64,000 nt of DNA from Flagellimonas oceanensis. GTDB taxonomy: Bacteria > Bacteroidota > Bacteroidia > Flavobacteriales > Flavobacteriaceae. Under the pieces are notes generated by a model that was not told where the DNA came from, made no database searches, and saw only the letters and a program-made list of their open reading frames with translations. The DNA lies in the NCBI RefSeq assembly GCF_003992595.1, contig NZ_RZNA01000040.1, forward strand, positions 186,001 to 250,000. Reading direction: 5' to 3'. This document shows positions 35,203 to 43,031 of the stretch, one piece after another. Position numbers and translations under genes: made by a program. Each line of letters starts with the position of its first letter. The first letter of the stretch is position 1.

Positions 35203-36546
35203 TTAAACCCCGGTATAATTCGCTGGGGTAATTTGTTTCAATTCATCTTTGATGGTATCTGAAACCTCCAAGGTTTCAATAAAATCGGCAATGGATTTTT
35301 GGTTGATTTTCTCGTTGGTCCGGGTCAAACCTTTTAAGGCTTCGTAGGGGTTGGGGTAGCCCTCCCTTCGTAAAATGGTTTGGATGGCCTCTGCAACCAC
35401 GGCCCAATTGTCCTCCAAATCCTTTTCGAATTTGGCCTGGTTCAATACGAGTTTGTTCAATCCTTTTAAAGTAGATTGGAACCCAACAATGGTATGTGCA
35501 AAGGGCACACCTACATTTCTTAAAACAGTACTGTCCGTAAGGTCACGCTGTAATCTAGAAATAGGTAATTTGGCGGACAAATGCTCAAAAATGGCATTGG
35601 CCAAGCCCAGGTTCCCTTCAGAATTTTCAAAATCAATGGGGTTTACTTTGTGAGGCATAGCCGAAGAGCCGACTTCTCCCTTTTTGATTTTCTGCTTAAA
35701 GTAATCCATGGAGATGTAGGTCCAAATGTCCCTGTCCAAATCAATTAAAATGGTATTGATGCGCTTTAAGCAATCGAACAAAGCAGCCATGTGGTCGTAA
35801 TGTTCAATTTGTGTAGTGGGGAAGGAGTGGTGCAGGCCTAGTTTTTCCTGTACAAATTGTTTTCCAAATACCCTCCAATCATTGTCAGGATAGGCAACCT
35901 TGTGTGCATTGTAATTTCCTGTGGCACCACCGAACTTGGCGGCACTCGGTATATCGTTCAATAAATTGAACTGCTCCTTGAACCGTTCCACAAACACATC
36001 GATTTCCTTGCCCAAGCGAGTAGGGGAAGCTGGTTGGCCGTGCGTTCTGGCCAACATGGGGATATTTTCCCATTCCTTGGCAAGTTCTTTCAATTTATCA
36101 AAAACTTCCAAATAAGATGGCACATAAACATCGTTCATCGCCTCTTTAATGGACAAAGGAATAGCTGTATTGTTGATGTCTTGCGAGGTCAACCCGAAGT
36201 GGATGAACTCCTTATATTTTTGAAGATCTAAAGCATCAAATTTTTGTTTGATGAAGTATTCCACCGCTTTTACATCGTGATTGGTGGTTTTTTCTATATC
36301 CTTGATGGCCTGTGCATCTTCAGAAGAAAATTCTTGATAGATTTTCTGCAATTCAGGGAACAAAGCGGTGTTGAAATCGGCCAGCTGTGGCAAGGGCACC
36401 TCACATAATGCGATAAAGTATTCAATTTCTACTTGAACACGGTATTTGATTAGTGCCTCTTCCGAAAAATAGTCTTTTAAACCTTCGGTCTTGCTTCTAT
36501 ATCTGCCGTCAATCGGCGAAATGGCATTAAGTTGTGTCAATGACAT
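35203..36546 (-). CDS. purB: Adenylosuccinate lyase
   Basis: Cleaves SAICAR to AICAR and adenylosuccinate to AMP in purine synthesis, as a cytosolic homotetramer. I chose the start at MSLTQLNAISPIDGRY, since the 55 residues before it in the open frame are not homologous and lie in the upstream gene region. The 447-residue protein shows the fumarase/ASL signature GSSAMPHKVNPIDFENSEGN, plus the substrate motif TNHDVKAVEYFIK, whose His is catalytic. A 190-residue gene of unknown role is transcribed just upstream on the same strand. Confidence 0.96.
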   Translation of the reverse strand: MSLTQLNAISPIDGRYRSKTEGLKDYFSEEALIKYRVQVEIEYFIALCEVPLPQLADFNTALFPELQKIYQEFSSEDAQAIKDIEKTTNHDVKAVEYFIKQKFDALDLQKYKEFIHFGLTSQDINNTAIPLSIKEAMNDVYVPSYLEVFDKLKELAKEWENIPMLARTHGQPASPTRLGKEIDVFVERFKEQFNLLNDIPSAAKFGGATGNYNAHKVAYPDNDWRVFGKQFVQEKLGLHHSFPTTQIEHYDHMAALFDCLKRINTILIDLDRDIWTYISMDYFKQKIKKGEVGSSAMPHKVNPIDFENSEGNLGLANAIFEHLSAKLPISRLQRDLTDSTVLRNVGVPFAHTIVGFQSTLKGLNKLVLNQAKFEKDLEDNWAVVAEAIQTILRREGYPNPYEALKGLTRTNEKINQKSIADFIETLEVSDTIKDELKQITPANYTGV

Positions 36547-36592
36547 GGTCAGGAAAATTTTGAAAGCATCAAAGATACTTAAACGCTGCGGT

Positions 36593-37165
36593 TTAGACAC
36601 CCAATTTGGCCAACTTATCCAGAGTTTTTTTTGCCCGGTTCTTGTATCCTGTGGTCCCCGAAGCGTAGCTTTCCTCCAAAACCAGTTTGAGCTCGGGGTG
36701 GACCCAATCAAACTTTAGGCCCAAATAATAAAGACTCGTCATGGCAAATACCTTTGGTGCCATGTTCATTGGGCCAATAAGCCAATCAAAACAAGAAGCC
36801 ATGACTTTTTCCAATTGTTCATCCGTAATGTTTTGAACGAATTCAGGCTGCTTTTTTTTGAAATAGGATTCACAGACCATCTCACAAACATGGGCAATGG
36901 GCCGGATGCAGGATTCCGTCTTTAATTCGGATAAGCCATTGACAAAATCTTCAAAAAAGGAAAGGATTAATGAAAGATTTTTACGCATTAAGTGGTCAAA
37001 TGTCCAGCTCGCATTAAACGTACCTTCTTTATCTTCCAATAAAACTTCCTGATAAAGCACTTGGGCCAATTGAGGTCGCTTCTCCAATTGCATGACCAAT
37101 CCATCAATTTGTGATTTGGATATTCGGCCGGAGTGAAGGGTAGTATGAAGCTGCTCTTTGGTCAC
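36593..37165 (-). CDS. Helical protein of unknown function upstream of purB
   Basis: A 190-residue, soluble, mainly helical protein (QLHTTLHSGRISKSQIDGLV, then DHLMRKNLSLILSFFEDFV, VLEESYASGTTGYKNRAKKTL). The repeated helix pairs suggest a HEAT-like fold, which I cannot prove. It is 46 bp from the purB start and reads in the same direction, so the two are probably co-transcribed. No catalytic motif or signal peptide is visible. I recall flavobacterial homologues being labelled adenylosuccinate lyase because of this neighbourhood, but it shows no lyase signature. Confidence 0.8.
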   Translation of the reverse strand: MTKEQLHTTLHSGRISKSQIDGLVMQLEKRPQLAQVLYQEVLLEDKEGTFNASWTFDHLMRKNLSLILSFFEDFVNGLSELKTESCIRPIAHVCEMVCESYFKKKQPEFVQNITDEQLEKVMASCFDWLIGPMNMAPKVFAMTSLYYLGLKFDWVHPELKLVLEESYASGTTGYKNRAKKTLDKLAKLGV

Positions 37166-37200
37166 AAAAAATCGATATATTTACTAAAATCCTGAACGTG

Positions 37201-37653
37201 ATGAAAATAGTGAAAAAAATAGCAATTGCCTTGTTGGTTATTCTAATAGCCATGCAATTTTATCGTCCTGAGAAGAACATTGCAGAAGGCGACTATGTAG
37301 CCGCTTTTGAAGCTGAAACCCAACCCTCGCCAGAGGTAAAACAAATTTTAAAAACTGCCTGCTACGATTGCCATAGCGCCAATACCGAATATCCTTGGTA
37401 CAATAACATTGCTCCGGTGTCTTATTGGTTGGCCGACCATATCGAAGATGGAAAAGGACATCTGAATTTCTCTGATTGGGAGAATTATGATATGGAAAAG
37501 AAGGACCACAAACTGGAAGAAGTGGTCGAAGAGGTAAAACGAGGCAGTATGCCCCTCAACGAATATACCTGGACCCATGGCGATGCCAAACTCTCAGAGG
37601 AACAAATCAGAGCTTTGGTAGCTTGGGCCGATGGGGCTAGGGCTAACTATTAA
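37201..37653 (+). CDS. Exported haem-binding-domain protein (single CxxCH)
   Basis: A 150-residue protein with an N-terminal signal or anchor (KKIAIALLVILIAMQFY). The mature part has the Haem_bd-type pattern: one haem c attachment site CYDCHS, directly followed by NTEYPWYNNIAPVSYWLADH, then HLNFSDWENY and a C-terminal helix ending RALVAWADG. It should carry one covalent haem in the periplasm. The start is the ATG at 37201; a GTG sits three bases upstream. It is divergent from the purB-side gene and overlaps the convergent sirtuin gene by 11 bp. Confidence 0.9.
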   Translation: MKIVKKIAIALLVILIAMQFYRPEKNIAEGDYVAAFEAETQPSPEVKQILKTACYDCHSANTEYPWYNNIAPVSYWLADHIEDGKGHLNFSDWENYDMEKKDHKLEEVVEEVKRGSMPLNEYTWTHGDAKLSEEQIRALVAWADGARANY

Positions 37654-38335
37654 AAAGTTGCTCTACCAGTTCAGGAACTCCTTCGGCAGCAGTTTTTGGG
37701 ATTACAGTAAGGTTGTTGAAATCGGTTGACCGAATATTGGGTTTTGGGTCTACAAAATAAATTGGAGTTTCATCGGGTGCATAGTGAATCAAACTTGCCG
37801 CTGGATACACTTGCATAGAGGTGCCTATAATAATCAATATTTCAGCTTGCTGGGTAATTTGCGCTGCAGTTTCCAACATTGGGACCATTTCGCCAAACCA
37901 TACGATATGGGGGCGTAGCTGGTGTCCGTGGTCATCTGTATCTCCCAAAATCAAATCTTTTTCCCAGTCCAATACATGGTTTTCATTGACTGTACTGCGC
38001 ACTTTGAACAGTTCGCCGTGCAAGTGAACCACATGGGAACTCCCTGCTTTTTCATGAAGATTGTCCACATTTTGGGTGACAATGCTTACATCAAATCCTT
38101 GTTCCAGTTCGGCGAGCGCCAAATGACCTTTATTTGGGGAGACATCCAATAATTGCCGTCTTCGCTGATTGTAAAATTCCAGCACCAATTCAGGGTTTTG
38201 GGCAAAACCTTGAGGAGAGGCCACTTGCATTACATCATGACCTTCCCAAAGGCCATTTTCGTCCCGAAAGGTCTTTAGGCCGCTTTCGGCACTCATTCCC
38301 GCTCCTGTGAGCACTACAATTTTTTGTTTGGACAT
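37643..38335 (-). CDS. cobB: Sir2-family NAD-dependent protein deacylase without zinc cysteines
   Basis: Removes acyl groups from lysine using NAD. The 230-residue protein has the NAD-binding GAGMSAESGLKTFRD (residue 11 on), the catalytic-site TQNVDNLHEKAG, and HLHGELFK with the catalytic His. The class III Tyr and Arg that select succinyl or malonyl groups are present in EFYNQRRRQ. The usual four-Cys zinc module between HLHGE and RPHIVWFGE is gone: the protein contains no cysteine at all. Overlaps the haem-binding gene tail to tail. The DJ-1-like gene lies 6 bp upstream. Confidence 0.92.
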   Translation of the reverse strand: MSKQKIVVLTGAGMSAESGLKTFRDENGLWEGHDVMQVASPQGFAQNPELVLEFYNQRRRQLLDVSPNKGHLALAELEQGFDVSIVTQNVDNLHEKAGSSHVVHLHGELFKVRSTVNENHVLDWEKDLILGDTDDHGHQLRPHIVWFGEMVPMLETAAQITQQAEILIIIGTSMQVYPAASLIHYAPDETPIYFVDPKPNIRSTDFNNLTVIPKTAAEGVPELVEQLFNS

Positions 38336-38341
38336 AATAAA

Positions 38342-39097
38342 TTATTGTCTGTTCCAGTTTTGAAGACGGTCCAAATACAGATAACTCTCAACAAAATCAC
38401 GATGCTCGTTACTTGTCATCGTTTCCAAAAGATTCAATGCCGATACATAACTGGCCAAATTACCATTGGACGAGTAAAACTTACCATCTTTTACAAAAGT
38501 TACCAAACTATCGTTCTGAACTTTTAGGTTGGGATAATCCTTTTGAAGTTGTTCACCACCACCTATCCAAGTTACAATTTTCTTGCCGTCCGCGATTCCA
38601 GATTTGCCTATGAGCTGTGCTCCAGCACAATTACTGACGGTGTATTCGGTTTCTTTATTCTTTATTCTGATGAATTCCACGATTTTTTCATTGTGTACCT
38701 GTGCATACATATCGTAAGCACTGGGAACAAACAACGCGGTTAATTTAGGGCAATTGTCAAACGTATAATCCGGAATAAAACGCATACCCTCCTCAGTGGT
38801 TATTGGATTTTTTGTTTCAGCTATGGTTATTACATTGAAAAGTTGTTCTCCTTCTTCCGATGGTTTTGCAAACACATCCGAAGTCGCCACAACTTCACTT
38901 TGAAGAACGCCATTGTACATTAAGAGACCGATGGTAGGAAGGTTTTCTTTGAAGGGCTTCAAGTGTGTTGTCAAAGTATCTGAAGCCGAGGCTTCCACTT
39001 GGGGTTGATAACCTTCGTTATTGACCGAATTTTCAGTTGTGTTTGAGTTACAGCTGAAGAATAGAACACTTAGTAAAATGATGAATGAAATTTTCAT
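38342..39097 (-). CDS. DJ-1/PfpI-like exported lipoprotein
   Basis: A glutamine-amidotransferase-like protein of 251 residues. The start was moved 30 bp inside the longest frame to MKISFIILL, which has lipobox FFSC (Cys about residue 17). The DJ-1 core begins LPTIGLLMYNGVLQSEVVA, and the nucleophile-elbow Cys is in TVSNCAGAQLIGKSGIADG, with the later motif FYSSNGNLASYVSALNLLE. Family members are normally cytosolic chaperones, proteases or regulators; this one is lipid-anchored. It is next to the sirtuin gene and likely shares a transcript. Activity is unknown. Confidence 0.87.
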   Translation of the reverse strand: MKISFIILLSVLFFSCNSNTTENSVNNEGYQPQVEASASDTLTTHLKPFKENLPTIGLLMYNGVLQSEVVATSDVFAKPSEEGEQLFNVITIAETKNPITTEEGMRFIPDYTFDNCPKLTALFVPSAYDMYAQVHNEKIVEFIRIKNKETEYTVSNCAGAQLIGKSGIADGKKIVTWIGGGEQLQKDYPNLKVQNDSLVTFVKDGKFYSSNGNLASYVSALNLLETMTSNEHRDFVESYLYLDRLQNWNRQ

Positions 39098-39164
39098 GGG
39101 ATTCGTTGAAATTATTGATAGGAACAAATATATCCTGAATTGGCTCTTTAAAAATTAAACTGGT

Positions 39165-39614
39165 TTAAGAAGTTTTATCATTCAACACATTCAACAGTTT
39201 GAACAAGGTTTTTTGAAAGAAAATCATCTCTTCTTCAGTGATAGTGTCATCCTCAAAAGAAGCAATTATTTTTTTGGGAATCTCCAACGCTTTTTTCTTG
39301 AGTTTTTTGCCAGCATCCGTTAAAGTAATCATTACCGTCCGTTCATCCGTTTTGGAACGGCTGCGAACAATCAGCCTTTTTTGCTCCAAACGTTTTAACA
39401 ATGGGGTAAGGGTGTTGGACTCCAAGTAGAGTCGCTTACCTATGGATGTCACACTTTGATCGTTGTATTGCCACAGCGTGAGCAAAACCAAATATTGCGG
39501 ATAGGTAACTCCCAATTCTTCCAGATAGGGAGCGTAAATTTTTGTGGTCAGCCGCGAAGTGGCGTAAAGAGGAAAACAAAGTTGGTTCTCCAAATAAAGT
39601 TCAGGGGCATTCAT
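39165..39614 (-). CDS. MarR-family regulator of OhrR type
   Basis: Winged-helix repressor of 149 residues. The N-terminus LENQLCFPLYATSRLTTKIY, with Cys13, and LEELGVTYPQYLVLLTLW match OhrR, whose reactive Cys senses organic peroxides. The winged-helix part is SVTSIGKRLYLESNTLTPLLKRL with wing residues RSRSKTDERTVMITLT. It is 1 bp downstream of a DoxX-type membrane-protein gene, and the palindrome at 40054-40065 in front of that gene fits an autorepression site. No ohr gene is next to it. Confidence 0.92.
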   Translation of the reverse strand: MNAPELYLENQLCFPLYATSRLTTKIYAPYLEELGVTYPQYLVLLTLWQYNDQSVTSIGKRLYLESNTLTPLLKRLEQKRLIVRSRSKTDERTVMITLTDAGKKLKKKALEIPKKIIASFEDDTITEEEMIFFQKTLFKLLNVLNDKTS

Positions 39615-39615
39615 T

Positions 39616-40038
39616 TTATTCTTTTGATTTACTGATCAAATGTTTCAAAGCTCCGGTAGACCATAATGCCCAAAGAATCAATACAGGTTGAAAGAACAAC
39701 CGAATCAGACGTTTTTGGTCGGTGTCCAAACCAAAAGCATCAATGCCATTGGTGTATTGTGAAATATTTCCAGGGAAAATCAAAACATAGAATATAGCCA
39801 AGATGATCCCCACTTTTATTTGATGTTTCCAAAGGAAAATCATGGCCAATCCCAATCCAATTTCCACAACACCTGATGCTATTACCACAAAATCCATGAA
39901 TTCGGGGCTGGTGGGCAACCATCTGGGTACTTGGGCTTGAAACTCTTCTCTTTGGAAGGTAAGGTGGCCTATACCGGCCAGAACCATCATTCCTCCAAGT
40001 ACTATTCGCATTATTTTTTGAAATAAACTCGTATTCAT
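39616..40038 (-). CDS. DoxX-family membrane protein
   Basis: Small integral membrane protein, 140 residues, with four hydrophobic helices (for example IMRIVLGGMMVLAGIGHL, VVIASGVVEIGLGLAMIFLW, KVGIILAIFYVLIFP). The start is the Met of MNTSLF; the longer frame would run through the promoter. It matches DoxX/DUF417-type proteins, which are often linked to thiol or redox stress. It is the first gene of a two-gene operon with an OhrR-type regulator, transcribed from the promoter at 40067-40097. The molecular role is not known. Confidence 0.88.
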   Translation of the reverse strand: MNTSLFQKIMRIVLGGMMVLAGIGHLTFQREEFQAQVPRWLPTSPEFMDFVVIASGVVEIGLGLAMIFLWKHQIKVGIILAIFYVLIFPGNISQYTNGIDAFGLDTDQKRLIRLFFQPVLILWALWSTGALKHLISKSKE

Positions 40039-40053
40039 ATCGTAAAAGATTAA

Positions 40054-40065
40054 ATCGTGTACGAT
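40054..40065. promoter_or_regulatory. Operator palindrome ATCGTGTACGAT
   Basis: A perfect 5-bp-arm palindrome with a 2-base centre lies directly downstream of the -7 box, over the expected transcription start. Another ATCGT half-site is at 40040-40044. Best candidate regulator: the OhrR-type protein of the same operon. Confidence 0.6.
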
Positions 40066-40066
40066 A

Positions 40067-40097
40067 CAAATATAATGCAATGGAATCAAGAATCAAA
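40067..40097 (-). promoter_or_regulatory. Promoter of the doxX-ohrR operon
   Basis: On the minus strand TTTG (40097-40094) is followed after exactly 19 bp by TATATTTG (40074-40067), a full match to the Bacteroidota consensus. The predicted start overlaps the palindrome at 40054-40065. Confidence 0.8.
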
Positions 40098-40114
40098 CCT
40101 GAACAATCGACATA

Positions 40115-41260
40115 CTATTCTTGGGCTTTCTGTAATAAATGAATGAGTATTGCTTTGAACATGGAAAATCCAGTTGCCAGGAGTTCATCCGGAAAATCAT
40201 AATCTGCATGGTGTAGGGCAGGGGTAGATTCTCCAGCACCAATCCCGAACATAGCAGTCTTGTACTTTTTGGAAAACCATCCAAAATCCTCTCCAAACTT
40301 GAAGGGGGTTTTTCGCTCTAAGATGTTGTAATTATTGGCTTCGGCGGCATGTTTTACCAACGCATTGCTTTCTTTGTCCAAGGTACTCGCGGGAAAATGC
40401 TCCAGCCATTCCAGTGCATATTGCAATTTGTGTTGATGGCTTGTTGACCGCACTAGATCCTCTAAGTTTGATTTCAATTCGTCCATTTTGGATGTGCTCC
40501 ATGTGCGAAGGGTATAGTGTAGTTCTCCTTGGGCAGGGGAAATACCATAGGATTTTTGCCCCATGTTGATGTGTACCAGTGTGATAATGGCATAGTTTGG
40601 ATGGGATACATCGGAAACATTCAGTTTGGCTATAGCTTGAATCAGTTCTGATATGGCCACGGCTGGATTGATGCCATTTTCAGGTTCTGAAGCATGGGAT
40701 TCCTTGCCTTTGAGTTTTATGACCACACTGATTACTTCTGCTGAAAATCCATTTTCCGTTACTATGATGTTGTGCATTGGCGCCTTGGGAATATTATGAA
40801 GCGCAAAAACATAGTCTATCTGAAGTTTGGAGAATTTTTCGTCCTCAATCATGCGTTTGGCGCCTTCTCCAGTTTCCTCAGCTGGCTGAAAAAGCAAAAC
40901 TACAGAGCCCGTTTGAAATGGCTCTTGGTGTAACCACTTACTGAGACCGGTAACTATAGCCATATGCCCATCGTGTCCGCATTTATGGGATGTACCTTCG
41001 TGATTTGATTTGTAAGGGATGGGGTTGGATTCTTCAATGGGAAGCGCATCCAATTCGCAACGTATCGCTATGGTTGGCCCTTTTTCTGAGAATCGATATA
41101 AGGCAGCTAGCCCAGTTCCCCCGATTCCTTCAATGATTTCTGTGGGATGATGTTGCGTTATAAAATCTTTGATCATCTGCGCCGTTCTATGCTCATTGTT
41201 GGATAGATCGGGATAGGCATGGAGTTGGTGTCTCAAATCAAGGATATCCTTTCCGATCAT
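40115..41260 (-). CDS. M20-family amidohydrolase (IAA-amino-acid hydrolase-like)
   Basis: Zinc or manganese aminoacylase-type enzyme of 381 residues, expected in the cytoplasm since no signal is present. The metal site shows HKCGHDGHMAIVTG, EETGEGAK and a later HHADYDFPDE; the dimerisation domain lies in between (VISVVIKLKGKESHASEPENG). M20D enzymes cleave N-acyl amino acids or related conjugates. The start overlaps the stop of the FAD/NAD(P)-binding gene by four bases, so the two proteins likely act in one pathway. Confidence 0.92.
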   Translation of the reverse strand: MIGKDILDLRHQLHAYPDLSNNEHRTAQMIKDFITQHHPTEIIEGIGGTGLAALYRFSEKGPTIAIRCELDALPIEESNPIPYKSNHEGTSHKCGHDGHMAIVTGLSKWLHQEPFQTGSVVLLFQPAEETGEGAKRMIEDEKFSKLQIDYVFALHNIPKAPMHNIIVTENGFSAEVISVVIKLKGKESHASEPENGINPAVAISELIQAIAKLNVSDVSHPNYAIITLVHINMGQKSYGISPAQGELHYTLRTWSTSKMDELKSNLEDLVRSTSHQHKLQYALEWLEHFPASTLDKESNALVKHAAEANNYNILERKTPFKFGEDFGWFSKKYKTAMFGIGAGESTPALHHADYDFPDELLATGFSMFKAILIHLLQKAQE

Positions 41261-43008
41261 AGGGCAGCTATATTTTGATTTAACCAGGCTATATGATTAT
41301 CCGCCGCTTGCTTTGCCCATTGATCTACTCTGGGACTAAAACATTCCAAAATAGCATCTACGCCAATAACTGTTCCTTTGGCCAAACGGCCAAGTAACGC
41401 TATGGGCACTTTGTTGTCTTCTTTTGGAATCAAGTATCCGTTTTCATCTGTCAAAATCCCCAATTTGTCGTGTACTGCCTGTATCAAATCATCGGACAGC
41501 ATGTTTTTAACAAGAGAGGAAGTCACAGCTTTTATTTGTGGCGGGTCCAACACGGAATCTATCATGATTGCTGTAACGAGAGACTTTTCGGATTTGTGTA
41601 ATTGCCAACCCTTTTCAGTTAACTCGATTTCCGGGTCGTCAACAACATCCAGATTCAAAATACCTGCTTCAATAAGTGCCAAAAGTTGCTGTATGGCCTC
41701 AACAGGAGGTCCGTAGGAATATCTTTTTGTGGATTCGTCCAACTGAATGATTTCAGCAAAAACACCATCCGAACAAGCATTGAAGGAAAGCTTTTCGTAA
41801 ATGGAAGGTTGGCAATGTCTCCAAACCTGACCGATACAAAAATCCAAGCTAACAGGTTCTTGTCCTGTGGACATGTCCACAAAATCCCTCATCATTGCCC
41901 TGACCGAGAGATTCATTGAAACAATTGTAGGATCTTCATAACTCTGATCTTTTAGCCAATTGGAAATAAGGTTCTCGATTTCCTTTGTGCCAAAGTTTTT
42001 TGGATTGATGATATTAGGAAGCCGTGCATATATATCAGCAGCAATGGGCGCAAAGGCATTGATCAAAAAATTGGGATTCTCTGCTTTTTTCTGAATCGAA
42101 GGGTTTCCAATGATGCTTTCAAAGGTGTTGATTTGTGATTCTGAAGGTTTAAACCAATGATCAATGGTGACATTTAAAGGTTTTGGGACAGGAGGTAGTC
42201 CATCCAGAGAGAAAGGCACAAACATATTTTTGATATTCTTCCCGGATTGATAATTGCATTTCCTTGTTTTTTCATCTTCGACGGTGAATGTTCCAAACTC
42301 CTTTGCAATTCTTCGTACCACGTCAATCATGGTCAAACCAAAACCACGAATGCCGATAGTGCTTTGTGAACCAAGGTTTTCACATGATAAAATATTGGAT
42401 AGGGGATACGCTTCTTTAAACAGGCTGATGTTACTTTTTCCCATTGCATACTCCTCCCATGCTGCCATTTGATCAGACATTTTGGTGGGTTGGTGTCCTA
42501 TGGTCAACAACAGCTCGTCAAAATCATCATAAATCCCTTTGTTGGTTCTTAGTTGTAGTTTGTTGTTTTCCAATAATACTATCTCATCAACTCTTTCTAT
42601 ATGGGTTGAAACTATGCCCAATGCCTCCAAGGGAGCTATGAGTGATGAAAACCTTTGGTTTAAATACGAGCCTATTTTGGCCCGTGGTGGAAAAGCATCT
42701 ACTTTGTCGGATAGGTTTTTGTCAATCCAATCGTGATAGGATGGGAAGCCAGGAACTTCCAAGATTGGTGTTTGGATTGTTTTTCGCTCCTGCAGTTCCA
42801 AAGTTCGTTCTGTAATGTTTATCCAATTGGATTCAGTTTGGTTGGTGTTGTATACATAACCGTCCCCAAAATTTCCCGTAGCCTCAAAAAGTGCTATTTG
42901 AATATTTAAAAATTTATTTTGATTTGCCAATTGGGAAATAAAACGTTCCAGGGCATGTCCACCTCGTGGACCAACACCTACAATTCCCAGCTTTCTTTTT
43001 TTATTCAT
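41257..43008 (-). CDS. FAD/NAD(P)-binding protein (NAD_binding_9 type)
   Basis: A 583-residue protein with an N-terminal Rossmann FAD-binding motif (GIVGVGPRGGHALERFI, residue 9 on). The family phrases include FEATGNFGDGYVYN and LLLTIGHQPTK, and IGIRGFGLTMIDVVRRIA is a second nucleotide-binding turn. Proteins of this type have no fully known reaction; some hydroxylate or oxidise amino-acid-like substrates. It is coupled to an M20 amidohydrolase through a four-base overlap, which suggests joint processing of an N-acyl compound. This is inference. Confidence 0.82.
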   Translation of the reverse strand: MNKKRKLGIVGVGPRGGHALERFISQLANQNKFLNIQIALFEATGNFGDGYVYNTNQTESNWINITERTLELQERKTIQTPILEVPGFPSYHDWIDKNLSDKVDAFPPRAKIGSYLNQRFSSLIAPLEALGIVSTHIERVDEIVLLENNKLQLRTNKGIYDDFDELLLTIGHQPTKMSDQMAAWEEYAMGKSNISLFKEAYPLSNILSCENLGSQSTIGIRGFGLTMIDVVRRIAKEFGTFTVEDEKTRKCNYQSGKNIKNMFVPFSLDGLPPVPKPLNVTIDHWFKPSESQINTFESIIGNPSIQKKAENPNFLINAFAPIAADIYARLPNIINPKNFGTKEIENLISNWLKDQSYEDPTIVSMNLSVRAMMRDFVDMSTGQEPVSLDFCIGQVWRHCQPSIYEKLSFNACSDGVFAEIIQLDESTKRYSYGPPVEAIQQLLALIEAGILNLDVVDDPEIELTEKGWQLHKSEKSLVTAIMIDSVLDPPQIKAVTSSLVKNMLSDDLIQAVHDKLGILTDENGYLIPKEDNKVPIALLGRLAKGTVIGVDAILECFSPRVDQWAKQAADNHIAWLNQNIAAL

Positions 43009-43031
43009 TCCCGAATATGCTCAATAAAGTT

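Noticed and set aside
36547-36711. 55-residue N-terminal extension of purB
   Set aside because: The extension lies partly over the upstream gene and is unlike any lyase; MSLTQLNAISPIDGRY is the normal start.
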